Source: Nanobdellota archaeon
Lineage (GTDB): Archaea > Nanobdellota > Nanobdellia > Woesearchaeales > WJKV01
Length of the DNA: 64,000 nucleotides
NCBI GenBank assembly: GCA_023133595.1
Contig: JAGLWF010000001.1
Location: forward strand, 124,494 to 188,493
Direction of reading: 5' to 3'
Shown here: one piece after another, positions 1-8,345 of the stretch
Position numbering within the stretch: the first letter of the stretch is position 1
How the letters are laid out: each line of letters opens with the position of its first letter
Position numbers and translations under genes: made by a program
Notes under the pieces: model-generated
Told to the model about the DNA's origin: nothing
What the model saw: only the letters and a program-made list of their open reading frames with translations
The model's database searches: none

Positions 1-413
1 ATATAGTTAATAGGATCATAAGTGAACGGGAAATCTTTTGACGGTCCTGTAACTATTAATCTTCCTCCTTTCTTTAATACTCTGGTCAGTTCACTTATTG
101 CCTTTTTTTCGTCTTTTATATGCTCTAGGACATCTATGCATATGATGCAATCAAAAGTATTGTCTTTATACGGAATGTTTCCTACATCCCCAATGTAGTA
201 TTTAACATTTTTCTCAGGATTGATCGCAGTTGCTATCTGTATATCTCCTTTATTCAAGTCAAAGGAAACAATCTCTTTTGCTCTCTTTTTTAGATATTTG
301 TCGTACAAACCGTCGCCGCAGCCAGCATGAAGCAGTTTCTTTGGTCGACCTACTTCTTTTAGCGCTTCTGATAACCTAGAATAATATGTAGGAGCTAGTT
401 CTTTTAACGACAT
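1..413 (-). CDS. Class I SAM-dependent methyltransferase (partial)
   Basis: This open frame runs off the left edge, so it is absent from the ORF track. I translated it from the ATG at 411-413. The product begins MSLKELAPTYYSRL and contains a class I SAM-binding signature (LLHAGCGDGLYDKYL, motif I), an acidic motif II region (SFDLNKGDI), and the post-I segment FDCIICIDVLEHIKDE followed by LTRVLKKGGRLIVTGP. That order is typical of the Methyltransf_11 (UbiE/type 11) family. The substrate cannot be read from sequence; next to two glycosyltransferases, a sugar or lipid-linked glycan is plausible. A TATA box at 437-444 suggests a leaderless mRNA. The C-terminus lies outside the window. Confidence 0.85.
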   Translation of the reverse strand, partial: MSLKELAPTYYSRLSEALKEVGRPKKLLHAGCGDGLYDKYLKKRAKEIVSFDLNKGDIQIATAINPEKNVKYYIGDVGNIPYKDNTFDCIICIDVLEHIKDEKKAISELTRVLKKGGRLIVTGPSKDFPFTYDPINY

Positions 414-436
414 TTTTATTCATAAAAAGGAACATA

Positions 437-444
437 TTTATAAA
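437..444 (-). promoter_or_regulatory. TATA box of the methyltransferase gene
   Basis: TTTATAAA on the minus strand is centred about 27 bp upstream of the methyltransferase ATG at 413. This implies transcription starting at or next to the start codon (leaderless). It sits immediately after the stop of the GT9 gene, so the methyltransferase has its own promoter. Confidence 0.6.
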
Positions 445-458
445 CATTTGGAAGAAGA

Positions 459-1565
459 TTATAAATGCTTTGATACATCTTTTACTTGGATATCATACAT
501 GCATTTCAATCCCTTGCAGATAGGAAACTTTCCATCTTTATAACACGGAGCGCATCCCAGATGCTTCCAGATAACTGTATGTTTCTTGCTGTACGGGCCC
601 CATTTTCTTGGATCTGTAGGGCCAAAGATAGCAATCACTTTCGGACCAACAGCCTCTGCAATATGCATTGGTCCAGAATCATTGCAGATAATATATTTGC
701 AAAACTTCATTATCCCCCCCATCTCCTTCAAAGAAGAATCCATCATGATTGGATATTCGAGAAAATCCGAAACCAAATCTTTGTCAGAAGGTCCTCCAAG
801 GATGATTATTTTCCATCCTTTCTTCTTCAATGTTTTTGCTAATTCTTTATATCTTTCTTTTAACCATCTTTTTGAGGAGACTTCCTGCCCAGGATTCTTT
901 GCCCCTCCTGGGATGATGCCGACAATTTTGTCTGTTCTCTTTATCTTATTTCTTTTCAAGAACTTCTCTGCAAATCTAATGTCGTGCTTAGATAAATTCA
1001 ATTCAAGATCTGGCTTTTGCGGAACCTCTGCTCCAACAATCTTTGCAAGATTCAAATAAGTATCCACTTCATGCGTTATAGCTCCATAAGGGACATTTAT
1101 TGTGTTCAGAAAGCCTTCTCCCTTTCTATCCAATCCTGCCCGTATAGGTATGCCTGCAAGATAAATCAGAAGATGGAACAGGTATGATTTTTCAAGATCA
1201 AAACAAATATCAAAATTCTTTCTACGCAGTTTTAATATCAACCATAAGATCTTAAAGAAACGCTTCTGGAATACGATCTTGTCATCAAAAGCAACGATTT
1301 TGTCAATGTTTGGATTATCTTTCAGGATTGGCTTTGACCATTTGCCGACATAATAAGTGATTTTTGCTTTTGGATATTTTTTGCGTAGTACTCGCAGGAA
1401 TGGACTTGTCATCAGCACGTCTCCGATTGCCCCTGTCTTGAATATCAGGATGTTTTTAACTCTTTTTAGCTCTACTTTCTTGAAACTTTTCTTATACTGT
1501 TTATAGAAAATAGTTTTTCCTAACAACGGAACAAAATGTTTCCAATCTTCAAGACTAAATTTCAT
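459..1565 (-). CDS. Glycosyltransferase family 9 (heptosyltransferase-like)
   Basis: The 368-residue product has the two Rossmann halves of GT-B family GT9. The N-terminal half has ILIFKTGAIGDVLMTSP (residues about 40-56), matching the GDxLLxTP motif of heptosyltransferases. The C-terminal half has CNDSGPMHIAEAVGPKVIAIFGPTDP (about 294-320), the GT9 nucleotide-sugar-binding signature. The C-terminal CAPCYKDG...CKGLKC cysteine group is also seen in family members. It would transfer a sugar, possibly heptose-type, in the cytoplasm onto a lipid-linked or surface glycan. Its start overlaps the stop of the upstream GT4 gene by 4 bp, so the two are co-transcribed. The actual donor sugar is unknown. 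Confidence 0.9.
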   Translation of the reverse strand: MKFSLEDWKHFVPLLGKTIFYKQYKKSFKKVELKRVKNILIFKTGAIGDVLMTSPFLRVLRKKYPKAKITYYVGKWSKPILKDNPNIDKIVAFDDKIVFQKRFFKILWLILKLRRKNFDICFDLEKSYLFHLLIYLAGIPIRAGLDRKGEGFLNTINVPYGAITHEVDTYLNLAKIVGAEVPQKPDLELNLSKHDIRFAEKFLKRNKIKRTDKIVGIIPGGAKNPGQEVSSKRWLKERYKELAKTLKKKGWKIIILGGPSDKDLVSDFLEYPIMMDSSLKEMGGIMKFCKYIICNDSGPMHIAEAVGPKVIAIFGPTDPRKWGPYSKKHTVIWKHLGCAPCYKDGKFPICKGLKCMYDIQVKDVSKHL

Positions 1566-2728
1566 TTTATCAGACCAAGATAGTATCTTTCCAATTTTTT
1601 AGCAATGATCTTCCAATCATAATTTTTCACTAATGCCTTGCATTCATTGACTTTCTTTGAGTATAATTTTTTGTCCTGCAACAATCTTAATAATTTAGAT
1701 GCCAGATCCTTGTGATCCTTTGCTTTATAGATCAAACCACCTTTTCCATTTTGGGTTACTTCGACAAGCGGAGGGATATCTGTGCAGACATATGGCACAC
1801 GAGAAGCCATTGCTTCTGCAACAACAATACCAAAACCTTCAAGCACAGAAGGAAGGCAGAAAACATGAGAACTTTTCATTATCTCTCGAACTTTCTGGTT
1901 GCTCTTGACACGTCCCATTAACTGAACATTTTGCTGAAGATTTAGTTCTTGGATTAGTTTCTCCAATTTCTCTCTTTCCTCCCCACCACCAATGATTTTA
2001 CATTTAATGTTTGGAATCTCCTTCTTAACGATCGCAACTGCTTTAATCAGATCTTCAACACGTTTGTTTGGAGAAAGACGTGCAATGCATGATATTGTCG
2101 GCTGTTTTGCTTTTTTCACCTTTATCTTTGTGAAATCAGAAACATTAACGCCATTTGGGATCACAGTTATATCCCTGGCTCTAACTCCTGCATCAATCAA
2201 CTTTTGTTTTGTGAAATTACTCACTGAGATAAATTTTGTCTTGTTAAACTTAAGCCAGAATAGAATGAATCTTTCTGCTATCTCTCCAATGATACCTGCA
2301 AGCTTGCCTGTGTTCTTTATCCAGTTTCCGACCCAGACCTCGTGATAAGTCACGACAGAAGGGACACTCAAGATTCTTGCCATAAACGCGCTTACAAAGT
2401 AGGTGAAGAAGTTATGGCCATCCACTAACGCGAACCCGATTTTTCTTTTTTCTACAACTGCTGTAACAAAATAAGGAACTGAATTCAGTATTCGTTGAAG
2501 ATAGCGTTCTGTCCGTGAATATTTTAACTGACATGCCCGGACAACTGTAAGATTTCCTTTTCTTTCTCTGACTTGTCCATTTTGTGCTGTTGTAACAACT
2601 GTAACCTGATGTTTCTTGGCCAATTCTTTTGCCAGATAATAGGATCTGCTTTCCACACCTCCTGTGATCTCATCCTCGTCCAGGCTAGGAAAATACTCTG
2701 CAAAAATAAGTATGTGCTTTTTTATCAT
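1562..2728 (-). CDS. Glycosyltransferase family 4
   Basis: A 388-residue GT-B enzyme. The N-terminal acceptor domain starts with HILIFAEYFPSLDEDEITGGVE, a usual GT4 opening with a glycine-rich loop. The C-terminal half has ARLSPNKRVEDLIKAV, IIGGGEEREKLEKL and PSVLEGFGIVVAEAMA (about 297-312), the E-x7-E motif that binds the nucleotide sugar. Expected to add a sugar to a lipid-linked oligosaccharide at the inner membrane face. It is first gene of a two-gene unit with GT9 (4-bp overlap). A TATA box at 2754-2761 lies about 29 bp upstream of the ATG. Sugar specificity is not readable. Confidence 0.93.
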   Translation of the reverse strand: MIKKHILIFAEYFPSLDEDEITGGVESRSYYLAKELAKKHQVTVVTTAQNGQVRERKGNLTVVRACQLKYSRTERYLQRILNSVPYFVTAVVEKRKIGFALVDGHNFFTYFVSAFMARILSVPSVVTYHEVWVGNWIKNTGKLAGIIGEIAERFILFWLKFNKTKFISVSNFTKQKLIDAGVRARDITVIPNGVNVSDFTKIKVKKAKQPTISCIARLSPNKRVEDLIKAVAIVKKEIPNIKCKIIGGGEEREKLEKLIQELNLQQNVQLMGRVKSNQKVREIMKSSHVFCLPSVLEGFGIVVAEAMASRVPYVCTDIPPLVEVTQNGKGGLIYKAKDHKDLASKLLRLLQDKKLYSKKVNECKALVKNYDWKIIAKKLERYYLGLIK

Positions 2729-2753
2729 CTTGCTTATAATGAGAAGAAGAATA

Positions 2754-2761
2754 TTTATAAA
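2754..2761 (-). promoter_or_regulatory. TATA box of the GT4-GT9 unit
   Basis: TTTATAAA on the minus strand is centred about 29 bp before the GT4 ATG at 2728, giving a leaderless or nearly leaderless transcript. Confidence 0.55.
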
Positions 2762-2803
2762 GTTACCGCACGCCCATGCCGTAGTATTCTAATCCCTGAA
2801 AAC

Positions 2804-3154
2804 TTACTTCTTTTTAACTTTCTTTCCTTCTTTTGCTTTTTTAAATGCAAATGTGCGCACAAGCTTGCTTATATCCTCTTCATTTTTCTGCATCTTGACA
2901 TACAATCTAAAGTTCAGATAAAATAATACAGCAAGTCCGAAATATATTATGACATCAACAGTCCTTCCAATGCCTAAAAGATCTGCAGAGATACGAAATA
3001 AATCAGGTTCTAAGACAAATACAATAGCCAGAATCCAGATTACTGCCCAAAATATAAATTCCTTCTTAGAAATCTGTTTTCCTTTAGCTCTAAGAAAAAC
3101 TCTACTTAATGCGAACAGCAAAAATATAATCAAAAATATTTGAAGTGGTGTCAT
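2804..3154 (-). CDS. DUF2304 family small membrane protein
   Basis: A 116-residue protein with three hydrophobic helices: about 4-22, 33-50 and 66-85. A conserved VIWILAIVFVLEPDLFRISADLLGIGR stretch in the middle is typical of DUF2304 proteins. The C-terminus is charged (KKAKEGKKVKKK). DUF2304 genes usually lie beside a GT2 dolichyl-phosphate-mannose-synthase-like gene and may act as membrane partner or flippase for it. That arrangement holds here: the GT2 gene lies 11 bp upstream on the same strand. Function is inferred from context only. Confidence 0.8.
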   Translation of the reverse strand: MTPLQIFLIIFLLFALSRVFLRAKGKQISKKEFIFWAVIWILAIVFVLEPDLFRISADLLGIGRTVDVIIYFGLAVLFYLNFRLYVKMQKNEEDISKLVRTFAFKKAKEGKKVKKK

Positions 3155-3165
3155 TTTTTACCTCC

Positions 3166-3852
3166 TTATCGAACAATACGATCGTAAATCATCCTGAATA
3201 ATATTTTTAATGCTTCCCTAAAGGAGCCATGTCCATGTACTAAAGTTTCTTCAGTATATAAAATTGTTACGGATATTTCTTTGAATTTTATCTTCTTTTT
3301 ATGGATCTCTTCCACAATCTGAGATGCATGTCCCATCTGATCTGCTGTGATCTTGATCTTCTGTGCTGCTTTTCTGGACATTGCCCTAAATCCATTATGC
3401 GCATCTGTAAGCTTGGCTCCATAAAATAGATACATTGTCCAGACAGACCCTTTCAACAACACCTTTCGTAAGAAAGGCACTTCTGTCTTTTTAAGGAATC
3501 TTGAACCAAGCGTGACATCGACTTCACCATCAATAACTGGTTTCAGCATGGCTGGCAGATCCCCAGTTCGATGCTGGCCATCAGCATCAAAAGTAACAAT
3601 GATATCAGCTCCCAAAGAAAGAGCATATTCAATGCCTGTACGCAGGGCTGCGCCCTGACCTCTGAGGATCACGTGTCTTAAAACATGCACGTTTTGGGCT
3701 TTTGCAAGCTCATACGTGCGATCCTTGGAACCATCATCCACAACAATGATATTTCTATATCCTGCTTTTTTTAGGTCTGAAAGTGTTTTAGAGATATTCT
3801 TTTCCTCGTTCAATGCTGCCATTACTATGAATATCTTGCTCTTGCTTATCAT
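3166..3852 (-). CDS. Glycosyltransferase family 2 (polyprenyl-phosphate sugar synthase-like)
   Basis: A 228-residue GT-A fold protein. Motifs: FIVMAALNEEKNISKTL near the N-terminus, VVDDGSKDRT (about 38-47), and FDADGQHRTGDL (about 88-99) with the metal-binding DxD. GSRFLKK and DAHNGFRAMSRKA follow, as in dolichyl-phosphate mannose/glucose synthases. No C-terminal membrane helices are present; the neighbouring DUF2304 protein may supply the membrane part. It would load a sugar onto a polyprenyl phosphate in the cytoplasm, the donor form used by the GT-C enzymes further along. A minus-strand TATA-like TTTTTAAA at 3875-3882 is 26 bp upstream of the ATG. Confidence 0.92.
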   Translation of the reverse strand: MISKSKIFIVMAALNEEKNISKTLSDLKKAGYRNIIVVDDGSKDRTYELAKAQNVHVLRHVILRGQGAALRTGIEYALSLGADIIVTFDADGQHRTGDLPAMLKPVIDGEVDVTLGSRFLKKTEVPFLRKVLLKGSVWTMYLFYGAKLTDAHNGFRAMSRKAAQKIKITADQMGHASQIVEEIHKKKIKFKEISVTILYTEETLVHGHGSFREALKILFRMIYDRIVR

Positions 3853-3874
3853 ATGGGATCTGAGAGGATAGACC

Positions 3875-3902
3875 TTTAAAAATGTTATGAAAGATTTATA
3901 AA
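3875..3902. promoter_or_regulatory. Divergent promoter pair for GT2 (-) and UbiA (+)
   Basis: Minus strand: TTTTTAAA at 3875-3882, centred 26 bp before the GT2 ATG at 3852. Plus strand: TTTATAAA at 3895-3902, centred 26 bp before the UbiA ATG at 3925. Both imply leaderless transcripts, and the two TATA boxes are only 12 bp apart, so expression could be coupled. Confidence 0.6.
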
Positions 3903-3924
3903 GAATATCCAGTCATAGACCTGT

Positions 3925-4806
3925 ATGGGACTAAAACATTACATAAAACTATTAAGGCCACAGCAATGGTACAAGAACACTCTCATATTTCTTGCTCTGA
4001 TCTTTGGCGGTCATTTGTTTAATGTAGCTGAATTCAAATTGACAGTGATTGGTTTCATATGCCTTTGTCTGATCTCATCCTCAAATTATATTTTTAATGA
4101 TATCCTGGATCTAAAAGCTGACAGGGCACACCCTGAAAAGAAGAAGCGGCCATTGGCGTCAGGAAAAATAAAGATCTGGAAAGGCGGAATTATCGCTATA
4201 ATATTGCTCATTGTTTCATTATTTGTTTCATATAATCTTTCAGTCACATTTTTCTATTTTGTCCTAGCGCTATTCTTGTTAACGCAATTCTATAGTTTAG
4301 TTCTGAAAAGAGAGATCTTTGTAGATCTACTTTTGATATCAATAAATTTCGTGCTTCGCGCAGCAAGCGGAAGTTACCTTATTGATCTGAAGATTTCTCC
4401 GTGGCTGATATTATGTCCTTTTTTCCTTGCATTGTTCCTTACAACCGGAAAAAGAATATCTGATCTGAAGTTGCTCGGAAAAAAAGCAGCTGCACATAAA
4501 GCTGTGCTTAAGAAATATACTAGCGAAATGACAAATGCATTAATGATAATTGCAACAACATCCTTGATTCTTGCATATACACTTTTTGCTTTCCAAAGCG
4601 GACATCATAATCTTCTGTTGACAATCCCTTTTGCATTGTATGCTATCTTCAGATACATGCAGCTGATCTATCAAGGATCAAAGATCGCAAGGCATCCAGA
4701 ATTGTTGGTAACAGACAAGAGAATGGTCATTGCTGGAATACTATGGGGTTTATCCACACTATTTGTTCTTTATTATGATCTCATTCTCAGATTAATTGGT
4801 TTCTAG
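3925..4806 (+). CDS. UbiA-family prenyltransferase, decaprenyl-phosphate phosphoribosyltransferase-like
   Basis: A 293-residue polytopic protein with about eight or nine helices. It opens KLLRPQQWYKNTLIF. The first aspartate motif reads NDILDLKADRAHPEK...RPLASG (about 58-79). The pattern NDxxDxxxDRxHPxKxxRP is characteristic of the mycobacterial DPPR synthase (UbiA) branch rather than of ubiquinone or GGGP enzymes. The segment YSLVLKREIFVDLLLIS and the motif TTGKRISDL also fit this branch. Family role: transfer of 5-phosphoribose from PRPP to a polyprenyl phosphate, the first step to lipid-linked pentofuranose donors. Whether this archaeon makes ribose, arabinose or another sugar this way is not known. 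It has its own leaderless promoter. Confidence 0.85.
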   Translation: MGLKHYIKLLRPQQWYKNTLIFLALIFGGHLFNVAEFKLTVIGFICLCLISSSNYIFNDILDLKADRAHPEKKKRPLASGKIKIWKGGIIAIILLIVSLFVSYNLSVTFFYFVLALFLLTQFYSLVLKREIFVDLLLISINFVLRAASGSYLIDLKISPWLILCPFFLALFLTTGKRISDLKLLGKKAAAHKAVLKKYTSEMTNALMIIATTSLILAYTLFAFQSGHHNLLLTIPFALYAIFRYMQLIYQGSKIARHPELLVTDKRMVIAGILWGLSTLFVLYYDLILRLIGF

Positions 4807-4808
4807 AA

Positions 4809-5885
4809 TTAATATTTTTTCCATAATTGACCCCATTTAGTCTTGTTGAATCTTCGGATTATCGGTTTTCCAACTATCGGATACCATAGATAGTCATGAT
4901 AAAATGCAGAACCAAAAACACACAGCTTGAATAATCCAGTATGGAACAGCATCGGCTCGACAAAAGACAAAGGCCCTTTCCTGAACATCTGGTCCCAGAA
5001 TATCACCGGAGACTTTCCTGTTGTGAAATGAAAATTCACATTACTGATATCTTCACCCAGAATTTCAATCTGATCAGGATCTCCACAACCCAAACCGCGG
5101 TCGTGTGCCAGCTTGATGAATTTTATCTTCATTGGATCGTAGCCCATCATTTTTGCACTTATAGCGTCAATCGCTACCTGATCAGCACCTGCTAGGATAT
5201 AGTCCTTAATCTTAGGAATCATTGTCCTAGGACCTTTTCCATCGCCGCAGACAGTGCCGTCCATGATAGCAAAGATCCCTGGATGAATCTCTTTCTGGAT
5301 TGCCAAAAGATCAACAATGACTTTATGTATCATCTTATGGGAATGATGTCTCCGTTCTGTGATTAATCCTCCGAATGCATTCTTGATCGCACCTGTCATC
5401 ATAGTGTGACCATGAGTCTTGATTGTTGGAAGATGTACAACATTCTTATTCTTGAACATGGTTGGAATCTTAAGACCGTCTGGAAATATGTGCGGAATCG
5501 CAAGCATATCACTCTTTGGCTCGTAAACCTCCCATTTGACTTCTGTTAATGGTTCGAATTTCTGATGATACTTTTTCAGGATTGGAAGCCATTTGTTGCC
5601 TTTAGCGCCTTTCCAGACATCTGTGACAACAGTCTTGTTCTCAACCGGATGTATATGCTTATAACCATCATCCAGCATTGTCTTGAGAACTCCTTCCAAT
5701 TGCCATGGTTCTGTTGAGCAGGAAGGAAAGTACAGTGACCATGATAAATTGATTTTCAGCAAAGTCTCTTTGTCTTTTGGAAGATATTTCTGATAGTGTG
5801 CAAGGTGCATCAATTTCTTGTAATCGTCAACAACAGTCTCAGGGCTTGTCTTGAGAACAGCTACCTGCGGTTTTGTCTTCACCAT
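4809..5885 (-). CDS. DUF362 domain protein (copy 1)
   Basis: A 358-residue soluble protein. The DUF362 signature is clear: LPTIKTHGHTMMTGAIKNAFGG (about 152-173), then MDGTVCGDGKGPRT (about 208-221) and GADQVAIDAISAKMMG with FIKLAHDRGLG following. No 4Fe-4S ferredoxin cluster is attached, unlike many family members. The biochemical role of DUF362 is unsettled; links to iron-sulfur or cofactor chemistry have been suggested. It faces a second DUF362 gene divergently and converges with the UbiA gene (2 bp between stops). The N-terminal 40 residues carry no signal peptide. Confidence 0.85.
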   Translation of the reverse strand: MVKTKPQVAVLKTSPETVVDDYKKLMHLAHYQKYLPKDKETLLKINLSWSLYFPSCSTEPWQLEGVLKTMLDDGYKHIHPVENKTVVTDVWKGAKGNKWLPILKKYHQKFEPLTEVKWEVYEPKSDMLAIPHIFPDGLKIPTMFKNKNVVHLPTIKTHGHTMMTGAIKNAFGGLITERRHHSHKMIHKVIVDLLAIQKEIHPGIFAIMDGTVCGDGKGPRTMIPKIKDYILAGADQVAIDAISAKMMGYDPMKIKFIKLAHDRGLGCGDPDQIEILGEDISNVNFHFTTGKSPVIFWDQMFRKGPLSFVEPMLFHTGLFKLCVFGSAFYHDYLWYPIVGKPIIRRFNKTKWGQLWKKY

Positions 5886-5905
5886 ACGAATCTAGGAAAA
5901 TCACG

Positions 5906-5948
5906 TATTTATTAACTTTTCTTTTTATACTTCCATAAGCTTTATATA
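5906..5948. promoter_or_regulatory. Divergent promoters for the two DUF362 genes
   Basis: Minus strand: AATAAATA at 5906-5913, about 25 bp before the ATG at 5885. Plus strand: TTTATATA at 5941-5948, 26 bp before the ATG at 5971. Both transcripts would be leaderless. Confidence 0.55.
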
Positions 5949-5970
5949 CGCAATTCTTTGAATTGTATAT

Positions 5971-7032
5971 ATGGTTTCGATTGTCGCCCACCAAAAGATC
6001 AAAGGAGAGAATAAAGAAGCTGTCCTGGCAGCTGTCAAAAAAGCCATGGAATCAGCTAATTGGAAAAAGTACGTAAAAGGCAAAAAGATCTTCTTGAAAC
6101 CAAATCTTCTTTCTGATCAACTTGTTCCTGGACAATGCACTTCTCCATGGGTTGTTGAAGGGGTAATCCATGTTGTCAAAGAGTTAGGAGATGTTGAGAT
6201 CTATGTCGGGGATGCTGATGTCGCGACTGCAAAACAAGTTGAAAAAGCAGCACGTATCTGGGGGATAAAAGATGTATGCAAAAAAGAAGGTGTCAAGTTT
6301 GTCAATCTCTCAAAACAATCCATTGTCAAAGTAAAAGTTCCGAACGGGGAGATATTCAAAATGCTAAATATTCCTAAGATCCTTGTTGAATGTGACTGCA
6401 TAATTACAATTCCTGTGATTAAGACGCATAATATCACAACAATGACCTGTTCATTGAAGAACCAGTGGGGATGCATTCCACGATTCAGACATCAATATCA
6501 CTTAGTTGCTGACAAATGCATTCCTGAATTGAACAGTGCGCTCAAGGTAAAGTTTGCTGTTGCTGATGGGACAGTATGCTTAGAAGAGAACGGTCCTCGT
6601 GTAGGAAGACCAAAAGTCATGAATTCAGTTTTTGCAACAAATGATCGGGTTGCTATGGACACTTGTGCATGTGATTTCATGGAAATTGATCCAAAAACAG
6701 TCGGACATCTTCAGAATGCAGAAAAGATCGGACTAGGAAATTCTAACTATCAGATAAAAGGCGACAAGATGCAGAGCAAGAAATTCAGACCAGCATTAGT
6801 AAAGAACCATCCGATTGTCAAATGGGAGTTAAGGTTGAGAAAGATTCCAGTGATAAGCTATATTATCTTCAAGACCCCTTTGTTCAAGATTCCTGCGTTC
6901 ATTGCTTCAAGGTATAATTCCATCTGGTGGTATTATACTAAAGGAAAAAGATGGACCCAGCAAATGGTGAAGGCAAATCCATTGTACATGCAGGAGTTTG
7001 GTCCACTATTGAAAAGAATAAACAAGTTGTAA
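5971..7032 (+). CDS. DUF362 domain protein (copy 2)
   Basis: A 353-residue paralogue of the divergent neighbour. Matching signatures: IPVIKTHNITTMTCSLKNQWG (about 150-170), VADGTVCLEENGPRVG (about 197-212) and NDRVAMDTCACDFMEIDP. It differs in having extra cysteines (CDCIITIP, DTCACDF) that could bind metal, though no classical ferredoxin motif is formed. It is first in a two-gene unit with the FAD oxidoreductase, which starts 5 bp after this stop. The pairing with a redox enzyme and a UbiA enzyme suggests work on a lipid or quinone-like isoprenoid; that is inference. Confidence 0.85.
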   Translation: MVSIVAHQKIKGENKEAVLAAVKKAMESANWKKYVKGKKIFLKPNLLSDQLVPGQCTSPWVVEGVIHVVKELGDVEIYVGDADVATAKQVEKAARIWGIKDVCKKEGVKFVNLSKQSIVKVKVPNGEIFKMLNIPKILVECDCIITIPVIKTHNITTMTCSLKNQWGCIPRFRHQYHLVADKCIPELNSALKVKFAVADGTVCLEENGPRVGRPKVMNSVFATNDRVAMDTCACDFMEIDPKTVGHLQNAEKIGLGNSNYQIKGDKMQSKKFRPALVKNHPIVKWELRLRKIPVISYIIFKTPLFKIPAFIASRYNSIWWYYTKGKRWTQQMVKANPLYMQEFGPLLKRINKL

Positions 7033-7037
7033 CTAAG

Positions 7038-8303
7038 ATGAAAAACAAGAAGAAAAAAATAATAATCCTCGGAGGAGGCCTGACAGGGCTTGCTGCTGCA
7101 GATAAACTTTGCGATAAATATGATATTACAATCTTAGAAAAACAAAACCAGCTTGGTGGCCTAGCTGCCAGTTTTGACCATGAAGGAAAATGGATTCCTA
7201 TGCATTACCATCATGTATTTGACCATGATTATATCACTCAATCTTATTTGAAAAGATTTGGTCTGTTTAATGATATGGCTTGGAAGAAGATAAGGATGGC
7301 TATCTGCGTCAATAAAAAAAAATATAATTTTACTGAACCGATTGGCCTTCTGACCTTTGATTATCTTTCACTGCTTGGAAGATTGAGATATGCGCTTTTT
7401 GGTGCTTATGTCCTGAAACTGATGAATCCAAGCAAAATTCCAGAAAAAATTGATGCAAGACAATGGTTATACAAATATGCTGGAAAAGAAGTTGCAGACA
7501 AGCTTTTCTACCAACTTCAGGGACGGAACAAATTTGGCATCCCTCTTGAAGATATCAGTGCAAAGCAGTTTGCACACCGCTTGAAAGCAGGCGAGGTCAT
7601 GGGCAAGTTTGGATATCCAAGAAAAGGATTGAAACTGATGATTGATAGATTTGAAGAAGATCTGCTTAGAAATGGAATAAAAATCATTCAGAATGCCAAA
7701 GCAACTGAAATCGATACAAAAAATAAGACCATCACCTGCGACGGCAAAAAAATAAAATATGATGCTTTGATTAATACAATCCCTATCCCAGAAATGCTGA
7801 AGATAACAACAGGATTGCCAAAAGGTTATATTGCGAAATTATCAAAAATAAAATATTGTCCATGCGTGACTGTTGTTTTTGGGACTCGAAGATTCTTATC
7901 AAAACATTACTGGCTGAATATTCTCAAAGAGAGGGTCCATATGATAATGCAGCACTCTATTTTATTCGATGGATACGATACAAAAGTTTCCTGGGCATTG
8001 CGGTACGGAAATTCTGGAGAGGACCTGCCGCTTTCAGAAGAAGAGATAAAAAAAATATATCTTGGCGTGGTCAAGAAATTCTTTCCAAGCGTAGAGATCA
8101 GCTGGTCAAAGGTATTCAAAGAAAGATATGCTTCTCCGATCTACGACAAAGATTATCCAAGATTCAAACCAGATTTCAGATCTCCTGTTGAAGGATTTTA
8201 TAACGCTGGAATCGCTGTAAGTTACCCAAAAATAAGAAATATGAATACTGCTCTTGATTCTGGTCTGAAGATCGCTGGGATGATATCACATGATCATCCA
8301 TAG
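7038..8303 (+). CDS. NAD(P)/FAD-dependent oxidoreductase (protoporphyrinogen-oxidase/UGM-like)
   Basis: The ORF track starts at 6951 inside the upstream gene. The ATG at 7038 is preferred: it directly precedes the dinucleotide-binding fold IIILGGGLTGLAAADKL and lies 5 bp past the upstream stop. The 421-residue product has the GxGxxG FAD motif, the conserved EKQNQLGGLAASF segment (about 34-46), and a C-terminal FAD-closing motif YNAGIAVSYPKIRNMNTALDSGLKIAG. These fit the amine-oxidase/protoporphyrinogen-oxidase/UDP-galactopyranose-mutase superfamily. The GLAASF-H pattern is also common in oxidoreductases of surface-polysaccharide loci. The substrate is unknown; with UbiA, DUF362 and GTs around, a lipid-linked sugar or isoprenoid is likely. 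Confidence 0.87.
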   Translation: MKNKKKKIIILGGGLTGLAAADKLCDKYDITILEKQNQLGGLAASFDHEGKWIPMHYHHVFDHDYITQSYLKRFGLFNDMAWKKIRMAICVNKKKYNFTEPIGLLTFDYLSLLGRLRYALFGAYVLKLMNPSKIPEKIDARQWLYKYAGKEVADKLFYQLQGRNKFGIPLEDISAKQFAHRLKAGEVMGKFGYPRKGLKLMIDRFEEDLLRNGIKIIQNAKATEIDTKNKTITCDGKKIKYDALINTIPIPEMLKITTGLPKGYIAKLSKIKYCPCVTVVFGTRRFLSKHYWLNILKERVHMIMQHSILFDGYDTKVSWALRYGNSGEDLPLSEEEIKKIYLGVVKKFFPSVEISWSKVFKERYASPIYDKDYPRFKPDFRSPVEGFYNAGIAVSYPKIRNMNTALDSGLKIAGMISHDHP

Positions 8304-8313
8304 AGAAGATAAG

Positions 8314-8321
8314 TTTATAAA
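8314..8321 (+). promoter_or_regulatory. TATA box of the B12-radical SAM gene
   Basis: TTTATAAA is centred about 28 bp upstream of the ATG at 8346, in the 42-bp gap after the FAD oxidoreductase gene. Confidence 0.55.
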
Positions 8322-8345
8322 TTGGCTGATATTTTGTGAAACAAC

